DNA of 64,000 bases from Marchantia polymorpha subsp. ruderalis (taxonomy: Eukaryota > Streptophyta > Marchantiopsida > Marchantiales > Marchantiaceae). Positions 1-12,266 of this stretch are shown here, in pieces; within the stretch, counting starts at the first letter, position 1; the number at the start of each line of letters is the position of its first letter. The notes beneath the pieces are model-generated. The model searched no databases and was not told the DNA's origin. It saw only the letters and a list, made by a program, of their open reading frames with translations. The DNA is taken from the NCBI GenBank assembly GCA_037833965.1, contig AP031353.1:6946501-7010500 (forward strand), read 5' to 3'. A program made the position numbers and the translations under genes.

Positions 1-10
1 CGTCCAGAGG

Positions 11-294
11 CTAAGATTTCCCAAAAATTCGCAAGGTGCAGAGGGTTACTCGCCTCAAGTGATTGTCATTCTGACCGACAGAGATGTAAGCACGCAAATT
101 GATATTAGGCGTACAGAAGAACATTTGGTTAGACGTCCCGCACACTGTGAAGATGTCATTGACGTTCATCCAGATCCCATCTTCATCGATAATTGTCACA
201 CGGCGGAGGTCTGACCAATAGTGACGGACGTTTATAGCATGTTTAGAGATTGCTTGCTCCCAAATTTCCAGCCATCTGCTTAGATGCTGCTGAG
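11..294 (-). other. Exon-like open segment inside the 3181-bp repeat, unidentified (also 3192-3475 and 6373-6656)
   Basis: On the minus strand a pyrimidine-rich tract ending in CTCAG at about 295-297 is followed by an open frame to 11. It carries protein-like stretches such as HLSRWLEIWEQAISKH, VTIIDEDGIWMNVNDIF and TPNINLRAYISV. There is no ATG at the head of the frame (the furthest upstream start-like codon is GTG at 466), so if real it is an internal or terminal exon, not a complete gene. I do not recognise a family. A second open stretch upstream on the same strand (874-572, with CPGCLPKIECLSMMRMAG) could be another exon, but no convincing splice pair links them. The overlapping plus-strand frame is less protein-like. 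Each complete repeat copy carries the same segment. Confidence 0.25.
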
Positions 295-1020
295 CTGAGA
301 AGTTTAAGCCACTTCTAACGTGTGAAGAGTATATCAAGGTGAGTGGGGGTGTCGAAAAAATAAAAGAAAAAAGGAATAAGACGGGAGGCCAGAAAGAGGG
401 GATTGCAAGCTGTACTTCAACGAACTTGCAATCATCATTAAGATGCCCGAAATTTCGCAGCCTCACCTGATCCCTCGTTTGATTGCAATATATCCAAGTC
501 GGTTAGCATTCCAATGTCAACTGACTTGCTAACCGATATTGTGGAGAAGCTGGTAGTCATGGTTAGGGATTTCAGCAGCTTATTTCTAATGCCAAAGAAA
601 AGAGGCCATGATAATGTGGTACCTTGTAAGATAATGGGTTCGTTGATACTAGAAGATTCGAACAGCTACTCCAAAAGGATGTTTTGCAACCCTTGAAGAA
701 TACTCCGTTGTTCGTAGATCTCTTCTGCAAGACTTGCTGGAGAGATTCGAACTTTGGTACGAAGTGACTAGAAAAGCGGGCACCGCCCATATCTTTCCTT
801 CCTGCCATTCTCATCATTGACAAGCATTCGATTTTCGGAAGGCAACCTGGGCACTCAGAAACTTGGTGCAACATGTATATTGGGGTTCAAATTCGCTGTA
901 ATAATCACGAGGGCACTTATTTGACCGCATCATTCTACAGTAGTTCCCGAGAGAGCCGTCTAATGGAGAGCAAAACTATTGGAAGTCCCCATAATGCCAC
1001 ACAAGGAAGTAAGCGAACGG

Positions 1021-1039
1021 GGAGGGTTTAGGGTTTATA
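1021..1039 (+). repeat. Telomere-like motif within the repeat unit (also 4202 and 7383; second site 3017-3033 and 6198-6214)
   Basis: Two short runs of the plant telomere heptamer TTTAGGG occur per unit: GAGGGTTTAGGGTTTATAG near 1021-1039 and TAGGGTTTAGGGTTTAG near 3017-3033. They are only about two heptamers long, so they are interstitial telomere-like motifs (telo boxes) and not a telomere. Similar motifs recur at 59930 and 60030. Confidence 0.7.
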
Positions 1040-1685
1040 GTAAATTGCCGGTACGGTGTCATGAACGTCATAGATATTTTGATTTTGCAGCTTTCGATTT
1101 TTTTGTGGTTGAAGAAAGGCTGGCATTGATTTATCGGCTCACTACTTTTCCGTCGTATTGTGTGTGGTATCCTCACCTTGCTCGAATTCCTTCAATCACT
1201 CTAAACCGCTATACAAAAACTACATGTCAAATACTCAGTATAAATTTGCACGAGCACGGACCTCTTGGGGCCTCAAGAGAAATTAGTGGCCGAGTTCTGT
1301 GAAAGCATGTGAAAAATGAAGTAGAAAGAATAAGAGCAGGGTGTTTAAGGTTTCAGAATTACTCAAGATCGACCGGATAAAGGTAGAAGTAGAAAAAACA
1401 TGGAATGCTACACTTCTGAATATTCAATCCCAAGAAAACAGCACAGATGCTGATTACAGTGGCTAACATGAGCTCAAAGATCTTACCACGATATAGTACA
1501 ACAGAAGGCAGAAGTACAAACTCTGGTGAGAAGCAGTAGGAAGCGTCGGGCTTACGTTAAGCTCTACAGACCTAACCTTCCAAGAGTTACCCAAATATCA
1601 CGACAAGGAGTGAACACTGACAAACTTCGAAAACCCTCGGAGTAAACTTCATTCAGGCGAATGATGAATTAAATATTCTAGATCA

Positions 1686-1712
1686 TTCTTGGTCATCCAA
1701 GATGACCAAGAA
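1686..1712. repeat. Perfect 12-bp hairpin in the repeat unit (also 4867-4893 and 8048-8074)
   Basis: TTCTTGGTCATC at 1686-1697 is followed by the three bases CAA and then its exact reverse complement GATGACCAAGAA at 1701-1712. The structure recurs at the same offset in all three repeat copies. It lies in a stretch with no supported gene. Confidence 0.85.
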
Positions 1713-2844
1713 GGTTTGGCCCGATTGCGATGCCGCTGTCAGTAAGTTCCTTCTCTACGTAGAGAGCTCAATACAGGTCCATCATCGGTGAGGAAGGAGA
1801 AGGAACGATGAACGATGGCTCAAATCAAATCAAATCAACGATGGCTTAACTTCGAAGAACCTCCTCAAGAGCACCGATCCTGCCGGCACAGCTTCGCTCC
1901 TGTCCCGAATCCTGCTCGATTGCTCGATTGCCCGAATCCTGCTCTGATGGCCTGAAGCCACGCTCGCAAGTCCCAGCAGCAGCGTGCCGAATGAGGAATA
2001 ATGCGCAAATCGTTGTGATCCTTGGGTTTAACATGTTTTCACCTGTCATGTTTTCAGTCTCTCTTAAGTCTATGAATTACAATTTTATAGACCATGATGT
2101 ATTATGATATTGTTCCTGATACAAAAATCAAGCCATTCGTTGAAAAACGGCTCTATTCTTGGAACCTTTTTAACAAAAGCGTGGTGCAAATTATTTAATC
2201 TTGATCTAATAGCAATATCAAGCACTATAGAACAAACTGAAGACTGTTTTGGAAAGAGTCTTTCTCGAGGATGAAATATGCTCAAAAACTGCGGTTTCGG
2301 TCTCCTTCTTCCCAAAGAAGATCTAGAGATTCGCAGCTGACATCGATAAACTGACATGGGAACTCGCGCGTGACAAATGCAGTCACAAGCTCAACATATG
2401 CAAAGCTACCGGTAGTTAGCTTCTGGAACTGAATGGAAAAAAGGCCAGAGGCCTAGGAGGTCACATCGGAGTACTGCGTCAGATCTTTGGGGTTTGTTAC
2501 ATGCAGAAAAGTTAGTGTGAGACAGATACGTATATATGTATCACATGTAATGCTAAATAGCAGCAAGCCCTGTTCTTATGTTCTTCATTCATTCAGAGTC
2601 CTGAGTCGTTCGAGATCTCTCCGTCACTGTCTTTACTCCTCCTTCGTGAGCTCTGTGTGCTCTCTTTTTCTACATCTGGTCCTTGCCTCAATTTCGGAGT
2701 ACGGTGGAATCCTCTCACGTCTCGATCATCCAGTTCCCCAATCGTTGTTCAGACATCGCGTTCGCTGAAGCTTTTGAGTTCTGTATTGGCTAAAGTTTGT
2801 GAATTTCTGTCGTCTGTTGGCTACATCTCAACTTCAATTCTGAC

Positions 2845-2922
2845 ATGAAGCTGTGCCCCAAGCTGGAACTGTTCTCTGCCCTTTCAGCTGCAGACATCCG
2901 AGAATGCTGTTGGATTTCAGGT
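2845..2922 (+). other. Possible short coding exon with weak F-box-like look (also 6026-6103)
   Basis: An ATG at 2845 opens a 26-codon frame that reads to a candidate donor at TCAG|GTATAC. The peptide includes LELFSALSAADIRECCWIS, which faintly resembles the second half of an F-box (LSxxDLxRxxxVS). It sits downstream of a pyrimidine-rich, leader-like stretch at about 2580-2720. No matching downstream exon was found. This is a pattern impression, not a family assignment. Confidence 0.15.
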
Positions 2923-5900
2923 ATACTTTTGCTTTCTATCTGTATATCCTGGAGTTTTCGTAGCACCACATGTCTTTGAAAATGCCTAGTTATTGCTACA
3001 ACGTGCGCATATAATCTAGGGTTTAGGGTTTAGTTACCCTCAACTCGAAGGAAACCTATACGATTTCGATCCTCTGTAGCAGTATTTGTCTCGAAAACTC
3101 AACAGAGCTTATATATTCCTCTTTGTGTACTCAGTGTACGATCCAGATATCAGACATCTTGCAACCGGTGTTGACAGGGTTCGTCCAGAGGCTAAGATTT
3201 CCCAAAAATTCGCAAGGTGCAGAGGGTTACTCGCCTCAAGTGATTGTCATTCTGACCGACAGAGATGTAAGCACGCAAATTGATATTAGGCGTACAGAAG
3301 AACATTTGGTTAGACGTCCCGCACACTGTGAAGATGTCATTGACGTTCATCCAGATCCCATCTTCATCGATAATTGTCACACGGCGGAGGTCTGACCAAT
3401 AGTGACGGACGTTTATAGCATGTTTAGAGATTGCTTGCTCCCAAATTTCCAGCCATCTGCTTAGATGCTGCTGAGCTGAGAAGTTTAAGCCACTTCTAAC
3501 GTGTGAAGAGTATATCAAGGTGAGTGGGGGTGTCGAAAAAATAAAAGAAAAAAGGAATAAGACGGGAGGCCAGAAAGAGGGGATTGCAAGCTGTACTTCA
3601 ACGAACTTGCAATCATCATTAAGATGCCCGAAATTTCGCAGCCTCACCTGATCCCTCGTTTGATTGCAATATATCCAAGTCGGTTAGCATTCCAATGTCA
3701 ACTGACTTGCTAACCGATATTGTGGAGAAGCTGGTAGTCATGGTTAGGGATTTCAGCAGCTTATTTCTAATGCCAAAGAAAAGAGGCCATGATAATGTGG
3801 TACCTTGTAAGATAATGGGTTCGTTGATACTAGAAGATTCGAACAGCTACTCCAAAAGGATGTTTTGCAACCCTTGAAGAATACTCCGTTGTTCGTAGAT
3901 CTCTTCTGCAAGACTTGCTGGAGAGATTCGAACTTTGGTACGAAGTGACTAGAAAAGCGGGCACCGCCCATATCTTTCCTTCCTGCCATTCTCATCATTG
4001 ACAAGCATTCGATTTTCGGAAGGCAACCTGGGCACTCAGAAACTTGGTGCAACATGTATATTGGGGTTCAAATTCGCTGTAATAATCACGAGGGCACTTA
4101 TTTGACCGCATCATTCTACAGTAGTTCCCGAGAGAGCCGTCTAATGGAGAGCAAAACTATTGGAAGTCCCCATAATGCCACACAAGGAAGTAAGCGAACG
4201 GGGAGGGTTTAGGGTTTATAGTAAATTGCCGGTACGGTGTCATGAACGTCATAGATATTTTGATTTTGCAGCTTTCGATTTTTTTGTGGTTGAAGAAAGG
4301 CTGGCATTGATTTATCGGCTCACTACTTTTCCGTCGTATTGTGTGTGGTATCCTCACCTTGCTCGAATTCCTTCAATCACTCTAAACCGCTATACAAAAA
4401 CTACATGTCAAATACTCAGTATAAATTTGCACGAGCACGGACCTCTTGGGGCCTCAAGAGAAATTAGTGGCCGAGTTCTGTGAAAGCATGTGAAAAATGA
4501 AGTAGAAAGAATAAGAGCAGGGTGTTTAAGGTTTCAGAATTACTCAAGATCGACCGGATAAAGGTAGAAGTAGAAAAAACATGGAATGCTACACTTCTGA
4601 ATATTCAATCCCAAGAAAACAGCACAGATGCTGATTACAGTGGCTAACATGAGCTCAAAGATCTTACCACGATATAGTACAACAGAAGGCAGAAGTACAA
4701 ACTCTGGTGAGAAGCAGTAGGAAGCGTCGGGCTTACGTTAAGCTCTACAGACCTAACCTTCCAAGAGTTACCCAAATATCACGACAAGGAGTGAACACTG
4801 ACAAACTTCGAAAACCCTCGGAGTAAACTTCATTCAGGCGAATGATGAATTAAATATTCTAGATCATTCTTGGTCATCCAAGATGACCAAGAAGGTTTGG
4901 CCCGATTGCGATGCCGCTGTCAGTAAGTTCCTTCTCTACGTAGAGAGCTCAATACAGGTCCATCATCGGTGAGGAAGGAGAAGGAACGATGAACGATGGC
5001 TCAAATCAAATCAAATCAACGATGGCTTAACTTCGAAGAACCTCCTCAAGAGCACCGATCCTGCCGGCACAGCTTCGCTCCTGTCCCGAATCCTGCTCGA
5101 TTGCTCGATTGCCCGAATCCTGCTCTGATGGCCTGAAGCCACGCTCGCAAGTCCCAGCAGCAGCGTGCCGAATGAGGAATAATGCGCAAATCGTTGTGAT
5201 CCTTGGGTTTAACATGTTTTCACCTGTCATGTTTTCAGTCTCTCTTAAGTCTATGAATTACAATTTTATAGACCATGATGTATTATGATATTGTTCCTGA
5301 TACAAAAATCAAGCCATTCGTTGAAAAACGGCTCTATTCTTGGAACCTTTTTAACAAAAGCGTGGTGCAAATTATTTAATCTTGATCTAATAGCAATATC
5401 AAGCACTATAGAACAAACTGAAGACTGTTTTGGAAAGAGTCTTTCTCGAGGATGAAATATGCTCAAAAACTGCGGTTTCGGTCTCCTTCTTCCCAAAGAA
5501 GATCTAGAGATTCGCAGCTGACATCGATAAACTGACATGGGAACTCGCGCGTGACAAATGCAGTCACAAGCTCAACATATGCAAAGCTACCGGTAGTTAG
5601 CTTCTGGAACTGAATGGAAAAAAGGCCAGAGGCCTAGGAGGTCACATCGGAGTACTGCGTCAGATCTTTGGGGTTTGTTACATGCAGAAAAGTTAGTGTG
5701 AGACAGATACGTATATATGTATCACATGTAATGCTAAATAGCAGCAAGCCCTGTTCTTATGTTCTTCATTCATTCAGAGTCCTGAGTCGTTCGAGATCTC
5801 TCCGTCACTGTCTTTACTCCTCCTTCGTGAGCTCTGTGTGCTCTCTTTTTCTACATCTGGTCCTTGCCTCAATTTCGGAGTACGGTGGAATCCTCTCACG

Positions 5901-8366
5901 TCTCGATCATCCAGTTCCCCAATCGTTGTTCAGACATCGCGTTCGCTGAAGCTTTTGAGTTCTGTATTGGCTAAAGTTTGTGAATTTCTGTCGTCTGTTG
6001 GCTACATCTCAACTTCAATTCTGACATGAAGCTGTGCCCCAAGCTGGAACTGTTCTCTGCCCTTTCAGCTGCAGACATCCGAGAATGCTGTTGGATTTCA
6101 GGTATACTTTTGCTTTCTATCTGTATATCCTGGAGTTTTCGTAGCACCACATGTCTTTGAAAATGCCTAGTTATTGCTACAACGTGCGCATATAATCTAG
6201 GGTTTAGGGTTTAGTTACCCTCAACTCGAAGGAAACCTATACGATTTCGATCCTCTGTAGCAGTATTTGTCTCGAAAACTCAACAGAGCTTATATATTCC
6301 TCTTTGTGTACTCAGTGTACGATCCAGATATCAGACATCTTGCAACCGGTGTTGACAGGGTTCGTCCAGAGGCTAAGATTTCCCAAAAATTCGCAAGGTG
6401 CAGAGGGTTACTCGCCTCAAGTGATTGTCATTCTGACCGACAGAGATGTAAGCACGCAAATTGATATTAGGCGTACAGAAGAACATTTGGTTAGACGTCC
6501 CGCACACTGTGAAGATGTCATTGACGTTCATCCAGATCCCATCTTCATCGATAATTGTCACACGGCGGAGGTCTGACCAATAGTGACGGACGTTTATAGC
6601 ATGTTTAGAGATTGCTTGCTCCCAAATTTCCAGCCATCTGCTTAGATGCTGCTGAGCTGAGAAGTTTAAGCCACTTCTAACGTGTGAAGAGTATATCAAG
6701 GTGAGTGGGGGTGTCGAAAAAATAAAAGAAAAAAGGAATAAGACGGGAGGCCAGAAAGAGGGGATTGCAAGCTGTACTTCAACGAACTTGCAATCATCAT
6801 TAAGATGCCCGAAATTTCGCAGCCTCACCTGATCCCTCGTTTGATTGCAATATATCCAAGTCGGTTAGCATTCCAATGTCAACTGACTTGCTAACCGATA
6901 TTGTGGAGAAGCTGGTAGTCATGGTTAGGGATTTCAGCAGCTTATTTCTAATGCCAAAGAAAAGAGGCCATGATAATGTGGTACCTTGTAAGATAATGGG
7001 TTCGTTGATACTAGAAGATTCGAACAGCTACTCCAAAAGGATGTTTTGCAACCCTTGAAGAATACTCCGTTGTTCGTAGATCTCTTCTGCAAGACTTGCT
7101 GGAGAGATTCGAACTTTGGTACGAAGTGACTAGAAAAGCGGGCACCGCCCATATCTTTCCTTCCTGCCATTCTCATCATTGACAAGCATTCGATTTTCGG
7201 AAGGCAACCTGGGCACTCAGAAACTTGGTGCAACATGTATATTGGGGTTCAAATTCGCTGTAATAATCACGAGGGCACTTATTTGACCGCATCATTCTAC
7301 AGTAGTTCCCGAGAGAGCCGTCTAATGGAGAGCAAAACTATTGGAAGTCCCCATAATGCCACACAAGGAAGTAAGCGAACGGGGAGGGTTTAGGGTTTAT
7401 AGTAAATTGCCGGTACGGTGTCATGAACGTCATAGATATTTTGATTTTGCAGCTTTCGATTTTTTTGTGGTTGAAGAAAGGCTGGCATTGATTTATCGGC
7501 TCACTACTTTTCCGTCGTATTGTGTGTGGTATCCTCACCTTGCTCGAATTCCTTCAATCACTCTAAACCGCTATACAAAAACTACATGTCAAATACTCAG
7601 TATAAATTTGCACGAGCACGGACCTCTTGGGGCCTCAAGAGAAATTAGTGGCCGAGTTCTGTGAAAGCATGTGAAAAATGAAGTAGAAAGAATAAGAGCA
7701 GGGTGTTTAAGGTTTCAGAATTACTCAAGATCGACCGGATAAAGGTAGAAGTAGAAAAAACATGGAATGCTACACTTCTGAATATTCAATCCCAAGAAAA
7801 CAGCACAGATGCTGATTACAGTGGCTAACATGAGCTCAAAGATCTTACCACGATATAGTACAACAGAAGGCAGAAGTACAAACTCTGGTGAGAAGCAGTA
7901 GGAAGCGTCGGGCTTACGTTAAGCTCTACAGACCTAACCTTCCAAGAGTTACCCAAATATCACGACAAGGAGTGAACACTGACAAACTTCGAAAACCCTC
8001 GGAGTAAACTTCATTCAGGCGAATGATGAATTAAATATTCTAGATCATTCTTGGTCATCCAAGATGACCAAGAAGGTTTGGCCCGATTGCGATGCCGCTG
8101 TCAGTAAGTTCCTTCTCTACGTAGAGAGCTCAATACAGGTCCATCATCGGTGAGGAAGGAGAAGGAACGATGAACGATGGCTCAAATCAAATCAAATCAA
8201 CGATGGCTTAACTTCGAAGAACCTCCTCAAGAGCACCGATCCTGCCGGCACAGCTTCGCTCCTGTCCCGAATCCTGCTCGATTGCTCGATTGCCCGAATC
8301 CTGCTCTGATGGCCTGAAGCCACGCTCGCAAGTCCCAGCAGCAGCGTGCCGAATGAGGAATAATGC

Positions 8367-9465
8367 AACTGACCGATTGAGGTCAACGCGTCGTGGACTT
8401 CCACCACATTTCGTGAGGTCCACGTGTCGCTCTCGTTGGACTTGCTCGGCAAGCGAGCGGCGGCCCGACCGAGCGAAGGAAGGAGCCCTACGTCCTGCAC
8501 CTACCAAGTCTCGAAACAACGAATCAACGAAACGCGCAGTCAAACTGCTCCGTCTATAGATTCACTGCGTACAGTCAGTCCGGCAATAAGTCCGCTATAA
8601 TAAAGTGAAGTAAAGTAAAGTAAAGTAAAGCAAAGCAAAGTAAAGAACCGGACTGGACGGAGAAACTTACGCCGAAGTCCAGTCATTCGAAGCTGACGTA
8701 AGGCAAACTCCAACCGTAACTCACCTGGTCTTCGATCGGTTGCCTTGAGGTGCAATCAACGGTCGGAAGGAGCCCGCTCTGCCCAGCGGTAGTTTCATGA
8801 AGGTTCAGATTCGGTGACGACAGTGCGCTCAACCGAGAGGAGAGAGAGAGAGAGAGAGAGAGTTCGAAGAGGTTTGATGGTGGATTGGTGGGCGGCGAGG
8901 TAGCCGGAGCTGGGTGCCAGAGGGCAGGCAGCCCCGGACACACAAGCTGCAGGTGGACGTGGTGAGCCCGCCATAGCTGACGTCACAGTGTGATTGACTT
9001 CGAATCGAAGACACCCTTTGGCGGACAAGGAGGAGATCGATGCGTAGGACCGACCAACTGACCGGACGAGTCGCGGAAGGCGCCAGCCAGCCAGCCAGCC
9101 ACCGACCGACCGACTAGTGAGTGAGTGAGTGAGTCAGAAGCTGAGCTTGGATCGAAGAAAGCAATCGCTTGCATGATTTCTTCTGGGACTGGGTTTCGGT
9201 CGGACTCACATCACCGTCATCTTTGGGGAAATGAAGGCTACGAGGCAAAGTTTCCTCTGGCCTTGCCTTCGCTGCATAATAATACGAACCGTTCTGAGCC
9301 TGGCTTCTGAGTCAAGTCAGCCCTGCGCCCTGGCTGATGGGACTTCTACTTAAAGGGAGAAGCTTTCTGTAACATGCCGATCGGTTGTGTCTCTGTCTTC
9401 GCTTTGCCCAGCCTTGAGCATACATAGTCTTGTTTCTGCTTTACGTGATACACAAGCAATTGAAG
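8367..9465. other. GC-richer, microsatellite-rich flank of the tandem array
   Basis: This stretch holds several simple repeats: TAAAG units at 8601-8645, a GA run at 8835-8862, CCAG/ACCG tetramers at 9082-9113 and GTGA tetramers at 9117-9134. No convincing coding exon was found; the open frames overlap on both strands and show no domain. The composition and the TATA box at its right end suggest a promoter-proximal region. Confidence 0.6.
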
Positions 9466-9473
9466 TATAAAAG
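9466..9473 (+). promoter_or_regulatory. Candidate TATA box
   Basis: TATAAAAG within GAAGTATAAAAGGTCGC matches the plant TATA consensus. It lies about 117 bases before the ATG of the small hydrophobic ORF at 9583. No full-length gene was confirmed downstream. Confidence 0.45.
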
Positions 9474-9582
9474 GTCGCTCAGAAGAAGCTCGCCTGCTGG
9501 CACACTGATGTTGAGGTAGTCGAAGTTGAGTAAGAAGCTCGTTGAATTGTGGGAGCTGGTTCAGGCTGTTCAGCTCGCCGTC

Positions 9583-9657
9583 ATGGTGCTAGAATTCTTC
9601 CTCTTCGTGCTAGCCTTCCTTGTATTTTTTTTCTCGAATACGCCGCCCGCAAGATGA
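9583..9657 (+). CDS. Tiny hydrophobic ORF (24 aa), possible uORF or membrane peptide
   Basis: An ATG in a fair plant initiation context (GCCGTCATGG) opens 24 codons beginning MVLEFFLFVLAFLVFFFSN and ending TPPAR before TGA. The first 17 residues would make a single membrane helix or signal anchor. The stop overlaps the next ATG in the arrangement ATGA at 9655-9658. That ATG opens a 54-codon frame to 9818 (MSVDSCDLERISFSWM...). The stretch follows a TATA box by a normal leader length. It could be a translated small protein, a regulatory upstream ORF, the first exon of a gene I could not extend, or chance. Confidence 0.3.
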   Translation: MVLEFFLFVLAFLVFFFSNTPPAR

Positions 9658-10279
9658 GTGTTGACTCGTGCGATTTGGAGAGGATCTCGTTCAGTTGGAT
9701 GCTTTCAGAGGTCGAGGTTCGATCGACACATTTGTACAAACTGCAGAGGGCAGATTGTCACAGTGATGTCCATAGCTTGTCACGAGGTAGCAATTCTTTC
9801 ATGAATTCATTTTTGTAACGCGGTTTTGGTCTCCCAGTTCCTTTCTATTCTCCAGAGGTTACATTACAAGGAGACCGAAGTCGTAGGAAATTGACCTTCT
9901 GAAAGAAACTTCAGTCCCTGTTTCGTTGTTTCTCGAAGTAAAGTTGAAGTTTTAGTTGAAATTTCGGTAGAAAAGAACCCAATTTCATTTGAAAAGAAGG
10001 GTCGGTATTGTGCCAATCCTTCTGGTCTGGGTGGAAATCAGGCACTGGTTGCGACTTTCATTAGTCTATGATACATACGAACGGTCTAGATATACGGTCT
10101 AGATACCAGGTCCTATCATCGTCAGATAGAGTAGACACAGCAGAAATTTTAGGACCGATGTTTTCCCAATCTGTCCAGGATTTGTTCAAGCGATCCTTTT
10201 GTTATCAATCAAACAGCTTCAGAATTTTTCTGATCTTTTACTTAATCATTTACATGACAAACATCATCTACTGAGTGTG

Positions 10280-10771
10280 ATGGATATGAACGACAAAATT
10301 CAAACAACGCAAGTTGAGATAAGTTCATACTCTGAAATTCAGAGTTTGATCGGAGGGGACATCCAGCTTAGATTTAACTGTGAGAGAGAGTATGCCAGTG
10401 GCCATATAACTCTGAACCAGAAAGAGGAGATTGTCTATCGAAGGAAAGTAAGTCGACCAAAAAAAAAATGTCTAGATATCGCGGAAGAAGGGTCAGGGAA
10501 AGCTCTGCATTATCCCAGACGTTTCAGCTGGGCTAGTGTCGAACTATCGAGGCAACCGAGAGAATTGCAAACAATAAAATCATATAAAACTGTAAGCTCC
10601 CACGCAACAAATATGCAGCCAATTGAACAAGCGAAGCCACGAGCGGAGAATGGAGTTGGCTGCCGCGTTGTAGGAGACCTTTTCGAAAAGTGCCAACGTA
10701 GGAATTTATTACAGAATCTTCTACAATATACTGTACACCAGTTTCGAGATCGTGTAAGATCAACTCAATAA
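10280..10771 (+). CDS. Hypothetical ORF, 163 aa
   Basis: The frame opens at an ATG (VMDMNDKIQ context) and ends in TAA. The predicted peptide is polar and basic, with KVSRPKKKCLDIAEEG near its middle; it has no signal peptide, membrane segment or family motif that I recognise. There is no supporting promoter and no sign of splicing. Long antisense frames overlap it, so it may be a chance ORF. Confidence 0.18.
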   Translation: MDMNDKIQTTQVEISSYSEIQSLIGGDIQLRFNCEREYASGHITLNQKEEIVYRRKVSRPKKKCLDIAEEGSGKALHYPRRFSWASVELSRQPRELQTIKSYKTVSSHATNMQPIEQAKPRAENGVGCRVVGDLFEKCQRRNLLQNLLQYTVHQFRDRVRSTQ

Positions 10772-12266
10772 AAACAGTAGTAGTATACTCTGATCTACGT
10801 AGGTACTGATGACTCACCAGATGATATCGTTTGCGTGGCTGACAGATGGTGTAGACGGCTTAGCAACGCGTGTTCATGAGCAATGCCATTCTAGAAAGGC
10901 CTTTGCAGCGACTGAAATGGATTCTAAAAGTGGAGCTGATCTTACAGGGCTGAATCAGATCCTTCTCCGATTCTCGTACATCATAACTACCATGTAATAT
11001 GTCAGCACCAAGAAAGATGACGTCATGTCATATCAAGGTTCGTCGCTTCTCAACTTCAGCAGTTGGCATGCATCCACGTGCATGCCATTTGTGAGCAGAT
11101 TGTGACTAGAAGGAGCTATCTTATCACACATGGATCTATGTACGACGAGATCTAGAGAAAACGACAGTCTACGGTATCTAAGAGGTCAGTTGATGATAGA
11201 TTTAACTTCCTTGAATTTGTATTAACTATGTTGCCTTGTTTTCTTAATAGGAAACTAAACCTCAGACATTGGCTCTCTGAATATTTTTTAAGATGGACAT
11301 CTTGATTTCTCCGAGGGATCAACTTCGTGGATGAGACTGACAAATTACGTAGGCATGGCGGGCATGTGAGACCAGGGGCAACTCCCGCCACTTGGCTTGG
11401 CAAGAAACATGGATAATGACATTTCCTTCTCTTTCCAGATGCTACTCCTCAGCGAACTGATACTTGATAACTAGATACCAATTCTATACTATATATCTTG
11501 TTTCGTTACAACGGGTATCTTATTATGCAGTCCATTAATTTTATATAGCTGAAAGGCACATATGTACGCTAGGATTCTGGAAATAGACAAATTGAAAAGT
11601 AAATAAAATTCGCTGATTGCAGCCTTTTTAAGTTTGTAGTTGACTAGAGTTCTTTCCGGATATATTGCTTTCAAACCCCTATTGTTCAACTTGAGGTGAG
11701 CTTTGTGCTGGTTGGAAACGACTCCGAATTTTAGCACTATTTTGTCTAGACTATCTAGAGATGAGCTATGGAATATTTGGTGCAAGTCTGCTGTTCACAA
11801 GTTGTGGCACTGTGTTATTTTCATTTTCTTTGGTCACCAGATTGGACCTTAGCTAGTATAACTAGTATTTCCACTATGATTTTGAATTTGAAGTTAAAAT
11901 TTTTGGCGTGCTCGCCTTCAACTGCATGGCCCGCAGACGCGCACAAACTTGAGATCTACTAGCGCTGCATAGCATATTTCTCCGGACTCCTTTTCGTCAA
12001 TATCCTTCTGAAAGACCCATATTCTGAAATTTGGGCAGCTGCGTGGAATGTCTTCGCTCTCCCTGTATTTCTGGATTGGCCCCTGATCCCTATGCACGGA
12101 AATCAAGCATGATGTTATACCTGTCACCTGTTGCCAATCAGATATCACGTCTATATCTTCTTTTGTATTTGCTGTAGATATTACGCGTATTTGCAGAAGT
12201 AGAAATGTCAGTCCTGATTATGCACACGTGGTGTTTTGTCTCAAAGTACTTGTCAAATAGTATCTT

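Larger units (their letters stand above)
1..8366. repeat. Tandem array of a 3181-bp unit (2.6 copies, left end outside window)
   Basis: Unit 1 is 1-3181, unit 2 is 3182-6362 and unit 3 is 6363-8366, the last cut after 2004 bases. The same bases recur at a constant offset of 3181, and I noticed no mismatch when reading the copies side by side. The third copy follows the first two up to the motif GAATGAGGAATAATGC and then switches abruptly to unrelated sequence at 8367. No transposase, reverse transcriptase or terminal repeats are visible in the unit, so it looks like a recent segmental tandem duplication or satellite-like array, not a mobile element. A collapsed or expanded assembly is possible because the copies are so alike. 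Since the window opens inside a unit, the copy number is unknown. Confidence 0.95.

Noticed and set aside
979..1302. A 107-codon plus-strand frame repeated in each 3181-bp unit
   Set aside because: No splice or promoter support and no protein-like motif; its duplication only reflects the array.
1..8366. The tandem array as a CRISPR-like or rDNA array
   Set aside because: Units are 3.2 kb with no short repeat-spacer pattern, and no rRNA sequence was recognised.
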